In this document: positions 1 through 32,560 of the stretch, piece after piece
Layout: each line of letters starts with the position of its first letter
Numbering within the stretch: position 1 is the first letter of the stretch
Assembly (NCBI GenBank): GCA_036898135.1
Contig: CM072511.1
Location: 31,717,686-31,781,685, forward strand
Direction: 5' to 3'
Source: Oncomelania hupensis
Taxonomy: Eukaryota; Mollusca; Gastropoda; Littorinimorpha; Pomatiopsidae
DNA: 64,000 nt
Notes under the pieces: generated by a model
The model's input: only the letters and a program-made list of their open reading frames with translations
Database searches by the model: none
Told to the model about the DNA's origin: nothing
Made by a program: the position numbers and the translations under genes

Positions 1-1016
1 TCTGCTATTCCTCGTGCGTGTGTACCGTCGCTTTTTATAGGTATGTTTGGACACTTTCCGCTGATTTATAAGTGTGTAATTGTATACAAAGTTTTAGTGA
101 TTCGTGAGTTGTATGCTTAGCTGTTTACTGTATTGAAAACTATGTGGTTGATTGACTGTCAGGTTACACACGTCGCTAAAATTTAGTGCGTGCATACTAG
201 TAAATTGTACAGATTTCTAGTTTGTACACATTAATTTTCATTTAATTTTTTCACGTTCATGTATAAATCTAGATTATATATAAATATTATCATTTCATTC
301 TAAACAAACGGAAAACTTTTAACTTCACACGATGAACAAATGTGAGTCTGTCATAACGATCAGCGATCAATTTTCCAAACTATTGTTTCACATTGAAAAC
401 GGTTAATGTTATGTTCTACGTCTAGTAGCCTAGCTATTATTATATCTCTCGGCTTTCGAAACGTAAACAAGAGCATGCTTTTCGTGTTGTTACCCGTGAC
501 TTCAAGTTTGTAAACTTGCTCGCTGCGATCTTGAGGTTAGTTGCGCTGCAGTTTTTGTCGACAAGGATGTACGAGTACGTTCATGTTCAACACAGTTTTA
601 ACAACATGCCAACATAAATCTGCTTCCTTTTGTTGTCATAGTGTTTTGTACCATTATTACGATGTTATACAATAGTTTCATGTGCATCAGTCTGGTATTT
701 TTTTGCGCAGGCATGCAATAATACTGCTGCAGGTTTAATGTTTAATTTTTTTTTTTCATTTCAGTTGGTTTACTTTTCAGCAGTTGTAGGCCTAAAGTAC
801 AACGTGTGTGTATGACAGTGTTTGTAGCCTACACAGCTACCCGATACTTTTGCTTATGTGTTGGTTGGTTGGTTGGTTGGTTGATTTAGAGCTGATTACA
901 CGTGTGTTGCTGTGTTTGTTTTACAGCTGCTGAACGGAGAGGAAGTGTGGCTCGAGGTTCAGCGTGGGAGCTTGCCTTCAGCCCTGTAGTTGGGCTGTTG
1001 TGTGCTCATTTCCTCA
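1..1016 (+). promoter_or_regulatory. msx: 5' flank and probable 5' UTR of msx
   Basis: This is unique AT-rich sequence with no coding region upstream of the msx start codon. Two good splice acceptors lie in it: a long T-run followed by TTTCAG near 764, and TGTTTGTTTTACAG ending at 926. The second is about 90 bases before the ATG, so a non-coding first exon further upstream is possible. A short TTGG repeat sits near 860-880. No convincing TATA box or initiator is visible, and the true promoter may lie outside the window. That the 5' UTR is spliced is inference. Confidence 0.35.
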
Positions 1017-17090
<16,074 letters not shown>

Positions 17091-17490
17091 CTGTAGGCCC
17101 CCCCTAAAAACACACAATCACGCGATTATTGCTGCTCCTGACTTTCTGAAAACACAAACCTCGAAGCGATTGCCTTCCCTGACTGTCTAAACACACAATT
17201 CTGGGAAGTGATTTCCTCTTATGACTGACGACAGAAAATCTCGAGATTATTATTATCGACTGTCTGAGAATACACATCTCGATCTCCTGTAAGTGTATAC
17301 ACATGTAACAATCGTCCAAGATGATTGCGTTATTTGATTGAAAATATCGAGATAATTGCTCCATTGTTTATCTGAGGAGGAAACACAAACAAACAAAAAC
17401 ACGGAATGACCACTTTCTTTGACTCTCCAGAAAAGATTATCTCTAGATTATCTCCTCGTTTGACCGTCTTCAAACACAAAATGTTGTGAA
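17091..17490 (+). repeat. degenerate tandem repeat of about 40 bp in the presumed msx 3' UTR
   Basis: About eight diverged units follow the stop codon directly. Each contains, in order, AAAACACA, a TCTCG-like core, GATTATTGC or a variant, and TGACTGTCTG or a variant. Clear starts are near 17106, 17148, 17189, 17231, 17266, 17336 and 17433. The units differ widely, so the array is old. No AATAAA is obvious between 17090 and 17700, so the transcript end is unknown and placing the array in the 3' UTR is inference. Confidence 0.6.
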
Positions 17491-18049
17491 TATTTTGTTC
17501 CAGTAGACCACATCGTTCGCAAACACTACATCAAATATGAAAATAGCTCATCATGCTTCTTATGGACATCGTCGTTTCAGCGATGCATTCATTTAAGAGA
17601 AAAATCCTCTACCCAGGATCCTAACTTGCATGTTAATTTGGATATGACGTTTCAGTGTTGAAATTAGACTGCTATAGTTTGATGTGTGAGTTGACGAACC
17701 GAGGACCCAGCACGATATTGTGAATTGCGCGTGTTCATTCATTGTGTTTCTGTGGTGTAAGTAGAGGATTTAGTGTACCCATAACAATGTGTTTGCGTGT
17801 GCGTGTGTGTGTGTGTGTGAGAGGGAGAGAGAGAGATCATGTTTAGACGGCGCTCTTGTGACCTATACTTGAGATTCTACATACGTTTTGTTTTTTACAA
17901 TCCCCGTTATGCCGACGTCAAAACAATAATTCGTTAGAGTTAGGGTAAGGGTTAGGATTAGCGTTAGATCACTTAAAAGTACTTAAACAGGAGACGAAAG
18001 ATGACCCATTATCAATACGACGTATGAGTGTCACAACAACGCCATCTAA
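17491..18049. other. unique AT-rich DNA downstream of msx
   Basis: No gene is visible here. It contains a TG run near 17790-17820, a short GA run, and a degenerate TTAGGG-like tract at about 17936-17967. It ends with the left target-site copy (18038-18049) of the next Family A insertion. Confidence 0.6.
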
Positions 18050-18645
18050 CCCTCCGTGGGGATGCCGGGGGTTTCTGTATAATTAGTATCCCCACTTTCT
18101 GGAAATTTAGTGCTTTAAATTCCCACTGTCGCCGTCTTTCTCCTTTGTTCTTTCTCATCCCTACTCTGTTCAATCAATCTACTATACTATCTTCTTCGTT
18201 AGATAAGTCACCTACCTTTTGTTCTTGAAAACCTTCCAAAACTCCTCATTTGTGTAGGAGGTCTTTTGGGTCAGCTTGGGAATATTGGGCGCTTTCTGCC
18301 AAATGGTCACTGGGGCGTCGTATGATATTATAATTTAGCAATTTAGGAATTTTATAATTATGTATGTGTTTTGTTGATATTTTATAATGATGTTTATATT
18401 CTATTTTGTTTTTGTAAACGGGGGTTCGATAAATTCAAGTATAGCCTCAGCGTCCTCTGCGTGGGATGCCTTTATTGTAAAGTGACCGGCTGGTGGAGTG
18501 CCTTCAGTGTTACCACTAGGGTTGTTTCAGCAGATCTGTTATACGGATCAGGGGTGAGTCCTCTTTCAACCTGATTTTGTTGTCCTGATTCGGCTCTTTG
18601 CAGTCCGCTGGACCCCGTAAGCAATGAATAACTAACTAACTAACT
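18050..18645 (+). mobile_element. Family A retroposon, full-length copy (TAAC-tail subfamily)
   Basis: Flanks AACGCCATCTAA (18038-18049) and AACGCCGTCTAA (18646-18657) form a 12-bp duplication with one difference. The body matches the other copies. The 3' end differs from the 11898 copy: GGCTCTTTGCAGTCCGCTGG, ACCCCGTAAGCAATGAA and then (TAAC)n. Confidence 0.87.
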
Positions 18646-18659
18646 AACGCCGTCTAAAC

Positions 18660-19124
18660 AAGTATGTGTGTGTGTGTGCGTGCGTGTATCTGTGTGTGTG
18701 AGTGCGTGTGTGTAGGTGTGTGTGTGTGTGTGTGCCTTTATCGTAGAATTAAAATTTCAAGCCACAAATATGTTTTCTAAAACTCTTTCTTTTTCCTTCA
18801 ATAATCTGCTGCCAGCAAGCAATAGGTGGATTTAGGTGTAGGTCTCGGTTAGATGAGGTTGTTGGGCCATAGTTTTCATTCTCCCGAATGGCGCTGCACT
18901 GCGGCTGCCAGTCTAAAAGAAAGAGAAAAAGACTATGATTTAAGAGAAATCTTTCAAACTTAAAAACATATATCAACAAGAAGAACAACAACATTTTTTT
19001 TTAAATTCCTCTGCACTCATAATTATGATCTTCTTCAAGATTTCATCTAAGGTTGAGAACATTATTTGCCAGCATCAGCGGAACTGAGTTTGGGTTTAAT
19101 GAAATAGCCCCAATCTATGACCCC

Positions 19125-19187
<63 letters not shown>

Positions 19188-19882
19188 CCATAACGGATTT
19201 TAAAAATTGAAAAAAATAATAAAAATAAAGTAAAATAAAATGAAACCAGCTTACGCTTGGGAACTACTAAAATAAACCACTGACATTAGGAAATATATGT
19301 CCTGTTTTTTCTGTCGTTAGGATTCCATACAGTGTGTCCGAGCCTGTTGGCCTATGCCATGAAAACAGCTTCAAACGTGGGTCTGATAGATCTGACAACT
19401 CGGTATGACACATTTTCCCCAAGTAGTAGTCATTTCCAGCCTCGAGTCTGGATTTAGAATTACGCCAGGAAAACTGCAAGCGGTATTGCATCTTTTAGAT
19501 GTAATATTAATCATTATTAAGTATTAATCTTGCCCTAGGTGGTTTTACTACTGCAGTTCCCTTTTCTAAAGCGATACCACTTCACTCCTTTGTTTATTCC
19601 AATTTATTGTTTGTATACTGAGTATCAGAAGCTGACGAAGTTAGTTATTCAAGAATAAGACTCAGATGTTTCTGATACTCCGTAAGAACCTGTTCTGCAA
19701 CCTTTTTGTTTTTTTAAACGAAAGTAAGATTGAACTTGCATTCAATAAAACTACTGACGAATGAAGAACGTGTTTTGATCGGACGTTTTGTTCTACGCAC
19801 ACACACATTAAATCAAAGCTTTTAAAAATGGATACAAAGCTTTTTAAAATTTAATGAAAACTTTTATAATATTGCCATTGAA
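18660..19882. other. intergenic AT-rich DNA with TG and AAAT repeats
   Basis: It holds a TG-rich tract at 18661-18735 and a perfect (AAAT)n run at about 19122-19186. No gene, RNA gene or mobile element is recognised in the remainder. Confidence 0.7.
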
Positions 19883-20254
19883 AGCAATAATTAAATTTTA
19901 TTTAAGACTTTGACCTATTGTGTTCCAAAAAAGGACATTTTTAGGTCTTAATTGTGCATGATGGTTTAGCAATTTTCGTGATAAATTATGAGAAGGTTAA
20001 ACTTTCATTATTTTTAAGCGTGTATTTTAATGCGGATTTAAAATTAAATTTACCCAAATAATTTTTTAAGCAATAATTAAATTTTATTTAAGACTTTGAC
20101 CTATTGTGTTCCGAAAAGGACATTTTTAGGTCTTAATTGTGCATGATGGTTTAGCAATTTTCGTGATAAATTATGAGAAGGTTAAACTTTCATTATTTTT
20201 AAGCGTGTATTTTAATGCGGATTTAAAATTTAATTTACCCAAATAATTTTTTAA
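19883..20254. repeat. recent tandem duplication, two units of about 186 bp
   Basis: Two adjacent units start AGCAATAATTAAATTTTATT at 19883 and 20069. Over their length they differ at only a few positions, including two extra A in an A-run of the first. The unit contains no gene and is AT-rich. High identity suggests a recent event. Confidence 0.93.
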
Positions 20255-20387
20255 TATAAATTGAGAGAAATGCAGTGTGAGTAAGGGTGGGGTGGAGGTA
20301 TGCGGGTAAAAATAAGTGAGTGGGTAAGGGGCGAGGTCGAAGTAGAACACGCACGTGCATGTCTTGTACTTGTGTATGTGCTATTTA

Positions 20388-20964
20388 CCCCCGTTGGGGT
20401 GCCGGGGGTTTCAGTATAAATAGTATCCCCACTTTCTGGAAATTTAGTGCTTTAAATTCCCACTGTCGCTGCCTTTCTCATTTGCTCTTTCTCATTCCTG
20501 CTCTGTTCTATCAATCTGCTATACTATCTTCTTCTTCGCTAGACCAGTCACCTACCTTTTTTCTTGAAAACTCTTCCTGGACAAAAACTCCTGATTTGTG
20601 TATGAGGTCTGTTGGATCAGCTTGGGATTAGTGGACGCTTTCTGCCAGGTGGTCACTAGGGCTTCCTATGATGTTATTATTTAGCAATGTAGGCATTTTA
20701 TATGTATGTGTTTTGTTGATAATTTACAATGATGTTTGTATTCTATTTTGTTTTTGTAAACGTGGGTTCGATAAATTAGAGTACAGCCTCAGCGTCCCCT
20801 GCGTGGGATGTCTTTATTGTAAAGTGACTGGCTGGTGGAGAGCTTTCAGTTTTACCACTAGGGTTGTTTCGGCAGATCTTTTATGCGGATCGGGGGTTGT
20901 TCGGTCCTGATTTGGCTCGGAAGAGTCCGCTGGACCTAAAGCAATAATCATGTAATGTAATGTA
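20388..20964 (+). mobile_element. Family A retroposon, full-length copy (TAATG-tail subfamily)
   Basis: Flanks ATGTGCTATTTA (20376-20387) and ATGTGATATTTA (20965-20976) form a 12-bp duplication with one mismatch. The 5' end CCCCCGTTGGGGTGCCGGGG, the TATAAATA motif and the (TAATG)n tail are all present. It is the cleanest copy for building a consensus. Confidence 0.9.
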
Positions 20965-20976
20965 ATGTGATATTTA

Positions 20977-21357
20977 TAGATGCCAGTTTGAAATACGATT
21001 GGGGGTTTTCTTATTATTCCGCGACACAATTTTGTTGCATGTGAAATGCTGCTCTTTGATATTTATTTATTTTATTTTGTTAGCACGATCCTGGTTTCAA
21101 GCATTATGCATTTTCGATTTCCCATCACTGAATTTAAGGATTTGTTGAAATTTGAGGAAGAAAAAACTGTCCTTATGACTCTAGCTGTATGGATGTACAT
21201 GTTGATTGCAAGGATGTTACGATACAGACGAGCCTACTCTGATGTGATTGATTTTGATTGAAATGACGGCTGTAGTTGTGTAACTGAATCAGGAGGTATA
21301 CATCCACATGGGGATGATGATGATGATAATGAGGATGTTGGTGATGATGATGATGAC

Positions 21358-21394
<37 letters not shown>

Positions 21395-22632
21395 TTGATG
21401 TTGATGTTGATGTTGATGTTGATGATGATGATGAAGATGATGATGATGCCCAAGCAGTAATCCGTTCGTCGAATGCTCGTTACGCAGCATTGTATGAATG
21501 GACATGTGCGAAATATTCTTAAATAGCGCGCTTAACAGCTGAAAGAGTAATTGTGAGTCAATGCATGTAATTAACGACTGAGGTTGTTTTTTTAACACTG
21601 AATTTGCACCTGTGATATTACAATTTGACTATTTTACAGTTTCATTCTAAACGTACAGGCAAATAACTCATCATTGTATTTAAGGCAGTTTGTTCATTAT
21701 GTGAATGTTATCTGTGTATTGTATCCATTTATCCGCCCATCCCTCACTCCCTACCCTTAAATCCCCCACCCACCACATATATTATCCATGATGAATAATT
21801 TTTCCTCTCTCGGTGTTGTCACACAATTACATAATCATCATAATTATCTAAAATGTTCATTGGTTTCAACCTAATTTATTTCTTAAGACAAGCTAACATT
21901 ACAAAGAAGGGTATACAGTAAAGGGTATACAGTAAAGGGTATACGCAATTTAATGCAAAGCTAAAATAAGTAAAGTGCTACCATCAGAGTAAATATCACA
22001 AAGTATTCATTATCGCTCATTATTATTATTAGTCGTTTTCATTCTTGGGGTTTAGTTTCATTATAAATATAATGTAAGCCTACTGGAAGACACGTTTTCT
22101 TGTAAGCCCTATAATCGTGCTCAGCCTTCTTCAAAATATTCTTACTTACTTACTTACTTCTTACATGATTACTTTGGAACTTTGTCCTTTTATTTCATAC
22201 AACACAATCAAACAGTATTAAATAAGGCTCCAAGCCCAAGGAGACGTATAGCCAAGAAATGAGGAGTGGGGTTGATGGGGATACAAAAAACATACAGAAG
22301 TAAACAAGAACAGAATAAACAATATACAGGATATTGCACACACACAAAATTGACATATTGACACTAAGTTGTTAACCAGCAAGGAATGGAGAACAAATAC
22401 GTGAATGAACACATCGATAATATTAAAAAGATAACAGGCACAAGGAAAAATAATCCCAAAACCAATACACGTAGGTTTTAACCAAGAACGTACAATTTTC
22501 ATATAAATAGCATAAGAGAACTGTCAGTGCGTCACTATTGAAACGGTGAAACAATATAACATGGCCTAAGTCAGACAACCTGCGTTTAGATTTAGGGTTC
22601 TTTAACTGGTTTAACTTACTATGCCTATGAGC
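20977..22632. other. intergenic DNA with a GAT array
   Basis: A (GAT)n array with interspersed GTT lies at 21311-21448. The rest is AT-rich with no gene or mobile element I can identify. A short GGGTATACAGTAAA triplication lies near 21909-21943. Confidence 0.7.
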
Positions 22633-25374
<2,742 letters not shown>

Positions 25375-26560
25375 TGGCCTTCGCACACTGGCGTCTAAAT
25401 CTTGGCGCTTGCGTCAAAGCGTCTGTGACGCGACGACGCCTGCAACTTGCTGCGTGCGTCATGGCTCGCACACAGGCGGCTTTTGACGCGCGCTTCTTTT
25501 GTGTACTTTCCATATTTGGAAAGTAGGCCTGGTTGAATTTTTTTCCTAAATGAGATGTGTAGCCATAGAGGTATAATTAGCTAGTTTTATCTCTATACAT
25601 GTGTGGTAGTGCCTGTGCATAGGTCACTATATTACGTCATTTCATTATTGACGTAAACAATCGCTGATGTGTTGGGGACAATAATCTATGAAACGTAAAC
25701 AAGCGCAAGCGGTCGATCCCGGCGGCTTTCAAAGCGCGCTTTTTTTGTGTACTTTCCATATTTGGAAAGTAGGCCTGGTTGATTGTTTTTCCTAAATGAG
25801 ACGTGTAGCCATAGAGGTATAACTAGCTAGTTTTATCTCTATACATGTGTGGTATGCATGTGCCTGTGCATAGGCTAGGTCACTAAATTACGTCATTTCA
25901 TTATTGACGTAAACAATGGCTGATGTGTTGGGGACTATAATCTATGAAACGCAAACAAGCGCAAGCGGTCGATCCCGGCCGTTTCTGTTGAGTCTGATCT
26001 TTTCTCGCACTTCAGAAACACGTGTAGCACAGTCCTACATAGCATGTGGTCACACAAGGCCTAATAATATCCGACACTACGTACTGACAAGCTGATAATT
26101 CAGAGCCGATCCACACACTGACAGATTTAGAACTTCAAGTCAAAGAGACAACATCGGCAAAACATTTGGTCATCCACTTAGTCTACCACTCCAGCCCTTG
26201 TTCATGACACTGGCGATGTAGACCATGCTCTCCCTGTTCTTATCCCTATCATGGTATGATTTCAACCCTGAATTTTACAAGTTCTGCTGACTCTGAAATA
26301 ATTCAATCAACAACAGCACCTCATCTTCTTTCAAATCCGCCATTTTGCTTTTGAGAACGAGCGAGAGCTGCATTCTGATTGGTGAAGCCGCGCGCCTTGC
26401 CGCTTGGAAATAGGATGGATTCTATTCTTGCGGTGACGCGCCGCGTCGGAACGCGCGCTGCAGTCGCGGACGCGAGGAAGTCTCGCACACAGAGCAGCGC
26501 GCCCAAAACTTAACGCGACGTACCAAAACTTGACGCGTTGACGCTAGTGTGCGAAGGGCT
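25375..26560. mobile_element. non-autonomous DNA transposon with TAA flanks (PIF/Harbinger-like)
   Basis: The left end reads GGCCTTCGCACACTGGCGTC and the right end, reversed, GCCCTTCGCACACTAGCGTC. TAA lies directly outside both ends, at 25372-25374 and 26561-26563. A 3-bp TWA/TNA target duplication is characteristic of PIF/Harbinger elements, but no transposase is present, so the superfamily is inference. The GC-rich, CpG-rich termini contrast with the AT-rich surroundings. An internal 246-bp tandem duplication is listed separately. Confidence 0.75.
25486..25978. repeat. 246-bp tandem duplication inside the TAA-flanked transposon
   Basis: The segment beginning GTGTACTTTCCATATTTGGA occurs at 25501 and again at 25747. 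Both units run to GCAAGCGGTCGATCCCGGC. They differ by scattered substitutions and small indels, including an extra GCAT and CTAG in the second. Confidence 0.92.
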
Positions 26561-27066
26561 TAAGAGATCAGGGGAAATACATAAGAATATAAAAAGATTC
26601 GTTTATTTTGATATGTTTGAAAAACCAAATTGCACACTGAACTGGGACGGACACATCTAGAAAATGAGGAAAGGACAAAAATAACATGTATGCAGATGAT
26701 CAAATGATTAAACCGATTTAGAAATAATATTATGTGGCGGAATAGGAAAGATTGTCTACCTTCCATTTTTTGGGTAATCTAGTCTTGGGTGGCTCCTGCC
26801 GTGCAGAAACCTATTGGGTTATGCAGGACAAAGCGACACGACATTTGTTCTCCCCGCCTGACCATTCGTCTTCTGCTTTTAGCGGTGAGCAGGACTACAT
26901 TGTCGGCAGGCATTTTATGCAGGTTAGTGGCAGTGACTTTGCAGAGAGTGTCGTGGCACTAGTAGCCGGCAATCCGGGTTACTATCAACACGCTTTAACG
27001 CCTTGCAGGGCAGCAATTTTTATGTCTGTCTTATGAGGGATAAATAAATGTACAATTCGGGTCGTG

Positions 27067-27596
27067 CCGCGAACTTGTTTTTTCCAAACTAGTTCCAGTC
27101 ATATTCGCCGAAAAAGGCAATCACCGAAGTCGAACGAAGCTCTCCGATGTGTTACGAATTGATGCTTGCATGACTATGACTAGTCAAACAGACTAGTTAA
27201 ACATTAAAAACGGTCGCTGTTGCTTCTAATTCTGGTCAATTTACACAGACTAGCATTTCGCAATGATGTACTTTGTTAAGATGAGTATAATTATTATTGA
27301 CCATATTTAATAGTTGCATCCCTTGCTTTGCTTTTGTTAGTTCTCAGCAGTAGGCTAATAATAGCATTCCCCATTTCCTGCCGCGAATCAAGTGGACACT
27401 GTTATATACATAGGAGTAATCTACATTATATATTATTAGTCAGTTTCTGCGCAGCGAAGAAGCGTCACTAGCTGAATATAATTATTAGGCCTTCAACATC
27501 GGATAACTTCGCTCGACTCGGATAGCTTCGTTCGACTTCGGTGATGGCCTTTTTCGGACGATGACTGGAACTAGTTTGGAAAAAACAAGTTCGCGG
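27067..27596. mobile_element. 530-bp element with long terminal inverted repeats
   Basis: The left end, CCGCGAACTTGTTTTTTCCA at 27067, is matched in reverse at the right end (27596). Inverted similarity continues for about 80 bp with a few mismatches, as far as TCGAACGAAGC. The 370-bp interior is AT-rich and non-coding. The flanks TCGGGTCGTG and TCGGGCGTTC could be a diverged direct repeat, but I cannot fix the duplication. It is a MITE-type element of unknown superfamily. Confidence 0.82.
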
Positions 27597-29152
27597 TCGG
27601 GCGTTCTCTCAGGGTCGTGGGCGAGAGGCGGCTACAATTAATACAGATAAGTTAGATCTTGAATATCTATTTCTGTAAAAATGTTCAAGCATTAAGGCCT
27701 TCCAGTCCCATGCATAACTTACAAGAAATATACACAGGTAAGAAAGCCTGCCATCATACAGATTATTTATGTCTTGCTCAAATTTCAGTACAAAGACGGG
27801 GAAACGAGATACTCCCTGCGCATGTAAGGAAGTCACTTTCGACCTGTCATACAAGATTAACTCCACCATTCTGCGACACACTAAGCATTATTCATACAAT
27901 ACAGTTATCATAGAATTGTCTTTAATTTAACTCTATGATAGATCCCATGTGTCTGCGCCGTTAGTGGGAATAGACCTGCCTAGCTGTGCTATGATAGACT
28001 GATACATGTAACTCGATGTGGCATCGGAGGCTGTTTTGAAAAAGTCTAGAGTCCTCATGGCTTGGTCTCCTCAGGCACTCCTACCTGAGAACTCTCACAT
28101 CAAAGGCTTCTTGATGATGACTCCGCGATAGAGAGAGCATCACACTTCGTCACTTGCTAGTGGAAGAGAAGTGCAGTGGATGCAAAATCCATAGGGGGTC
28201 TGGTTAAGGTATGTGATATATGAACGTTGACGCTGCACGCCTTAAAGTTATTATACGCGATGTACTTTTAATATCATGATGATGAATGGCGTTTCAACGT
28301 TAAGTTGCATCCTTTATTCGTTATAATTTTTTTAAAGTCTATAATTACTTAATTTGTGAACAGACTTTCAATAAATTGATTGAACTGAATTGAACTGTGC
28401 GTCTTAAGCAACTTCATTTGGTGAACTAAATGCTACGTTTCTATCGCCAAATTCAACAAATTACGACCACTCTTTATTCCAAAACAAGCTCAACTCATCT
28501 GATACTGTTTGTGTTCTCTTTCACAGACTGTTTTTTCCTGTCAAACACCTTTTCAGCAGACAAGATTTTACTCTCTAGTTTCTTTCTTGATTTCTTGAGT
28601 TTGTCATGCCTACACTACCTATTAAAAATATTGTCATAAATAATAAATTATGTATGATGTATTTTATTGTCGGAGTAAACTGTAATGACTTACGAAAGTG
28701 GATATCAGGGAAAAACTAGGGATTTTGCAATACTGGGTCGTAAATTGTAAAAACATTTTTCTCTTCGTTTGCTTGTTCCGTTTTATTGAAAAGAACTAAG
28801 TGAATTTGCCCGTGATATGAAATGTGTTTTTGTGTTGCTATTCAGGCTTGTTTCTTGTATGTACCCTACTCAGCTGCCGCATTTACCCCCCACCCCTCTT
28901 CGCTCCACACCCCCCGACCCACCCGTGTGTGTGGTTAAAAGCCCCCTGTGTGTGTAACCTTTCTCTGCGTTGGTGGTTCAAACTAAGTGTTGTGAAATAA
29001 AGGACAAAGTTCCAAAGTGAATGACAGCCGATTTAATTTTCGTTTTGTTTGTTGTTTTTTTTTGTGTGTGTTTTGTTTTGTTCGTGTTTCCTAATTTCTG
29101 TTATTTTGTTTGTTTCTTTAAGTTCCTTCTTTCTTTATGTAGTTGTTATCTG
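27597..29152. other. intergenic DNA, no gene seen
   Basis: Mixed-composition unique sequence with no recognised coding region, RNA gene or mobile element. A pyrimidine-rich stretch lies near 28885-28925. Confidence 0.6.
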
Positions 29153-31394
<2,242 letters not shown>

Positions 31395-31602
31395 AGTAAT
31401 GGATTTTATACGCGCCTTATTCCTAAATCAGAATACAAGCGCGGCGATCTGTAACCATAGTACACGATCAGATGTTACAGACACTCCCAACACTATTTAT
31501 AGAAGACGGAAAAATCGAAATCGAATTTTATTTTTGACATTTTAGACAGACAGCATCCAACATTATTTTTGAATTGAAATGCATCCGGAGCTTTGGTTAA
31601 AT

Positions 31603-32560
31603 GTTTTAAAATGTACATAGCGCTTTTCCAGCTCAATAGCTGCTCAAGGTGCTGGAGCTAGCGATACACGGTAAGACTAGATCTTATGATACCCGCATAT
31701 GCCGCTGCAGATCTGATGTCTTTGCTGATACACGGTATGTATGAGTCATAAGCCTGTCGGTAAAGGCATCTCGTAGTCTACGGCTAACTAGATCTAAATA
31801 GTTGCAAAAGCAATTGTTGTTAGCGCGTGATAAATTGATGACGCTTGTTTTTCAAAACGTCATTACATTTTTTTTTTAAGTAATATTAATATGCATTGCA
31901 CAAATATATGATTCTTTATTTTCATATCGTTCATTGACATGAGTCACACGACAACAAAAATCACACTGTCGGCTGCACTTACGATCCAGCAAAATATTTA
32001 GCAGGCTTCATGAAACCGCGCCTGTATTGATGAAAGTGCGCGGTTTCTGGTCCCTTGGTCTTTGTAGACCTGCAATGATGTGTCCCATAAGCAGCTATGT
32101 TCATGGTACAACTCAATCAAAATTCCTGTTTGGTGCTTCGACAGGTCTGCCATTTTTCAGTTTGTAGGTCGCGGTTTGACCTTCACCTCGGAGTTCAATC
32201 AAATAGCTGTTTTGATTGGCTGTCTGACCTCCACTGTCGTATCGCGCCGTGAAAAAATAGAACATGCTCTATCGATAAGACTTGAGGACAATTCCTACCG
32301 ATCCGGGAATTTCCGTAGTCATATGCGGGTATCATATGATCTAGTCTTACCGTGTATCGCCACCTTAAATACAGGATCTAACTCAAGACACCCGACGCCC
32401 CCACTTATAGGCTTTGTCTGACTCCCAGACGACTGAGGACAATCCTGGGCCCCCGCGGATGGGGAGAAAGGCCCTAGCGCTTGCTGGGTGTATTTGTGTA
32501 GCCGGCAGTCACCCGTCTAGGACCTGAGCTTCACGATCTTTAAAGTCCGTGCGGTGGAAT
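31603..32560 (-). mobile_element. tRNA SINE family 3 copy, split by a DNA transposon
   Basis: The SINE 3' end (CATAGCGCTTTTCCAGCTCA on the + strand) lies at 31616-31660. The continuing body, ATACAGGATCTAACTCAAGA and onward, resumes at about 32370 and runs to about 32530. The same order in the unsplit 9421 copy shows that the intervening DNA is an insertion. The tRNA-like head of this copy is too diverged to mark. Confidence 0.7.
31661..32360. mobile_element. 700-bp terminal-inverted-repeat transposon nested in a SINE
   Basis: The left terminus GCGATACACGGTAAGACTAG is repeated in reverse at the right terminus. The match covers 41 bp with one mismatch and ends at GCATATG. A second, partial GATACACGGTA lies inside at about 31728. 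The interior is AT-rich and non-coding, with a 10-bp hairpin GAAACCGCGC/GCGCGGTTTC near 32010-32046. Target duplication and superfamily cannot be decided by eye. Confidence 0.85.

Noticed and set aside
990..1016. Earlier start of msx exon 1 at 990
   Set aside because: The codon at 990 is TTG and an in-frame TAG precedes it at 987-989. ATG at 1017 is the first ATG in frame.
20320..20631. Conserved small protein in Family A copies
   Set aside because: The same peptide-like stretch occurs in copies at 11814-12071 and 18028-18228, but only because the DNA is homologous. It has no stable start or stop.
26752..27036. 94-residue open frame near 26.8 kb
   Set aside because: It shows no recognisable motif. 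It lies between two transposons and looks like chance.
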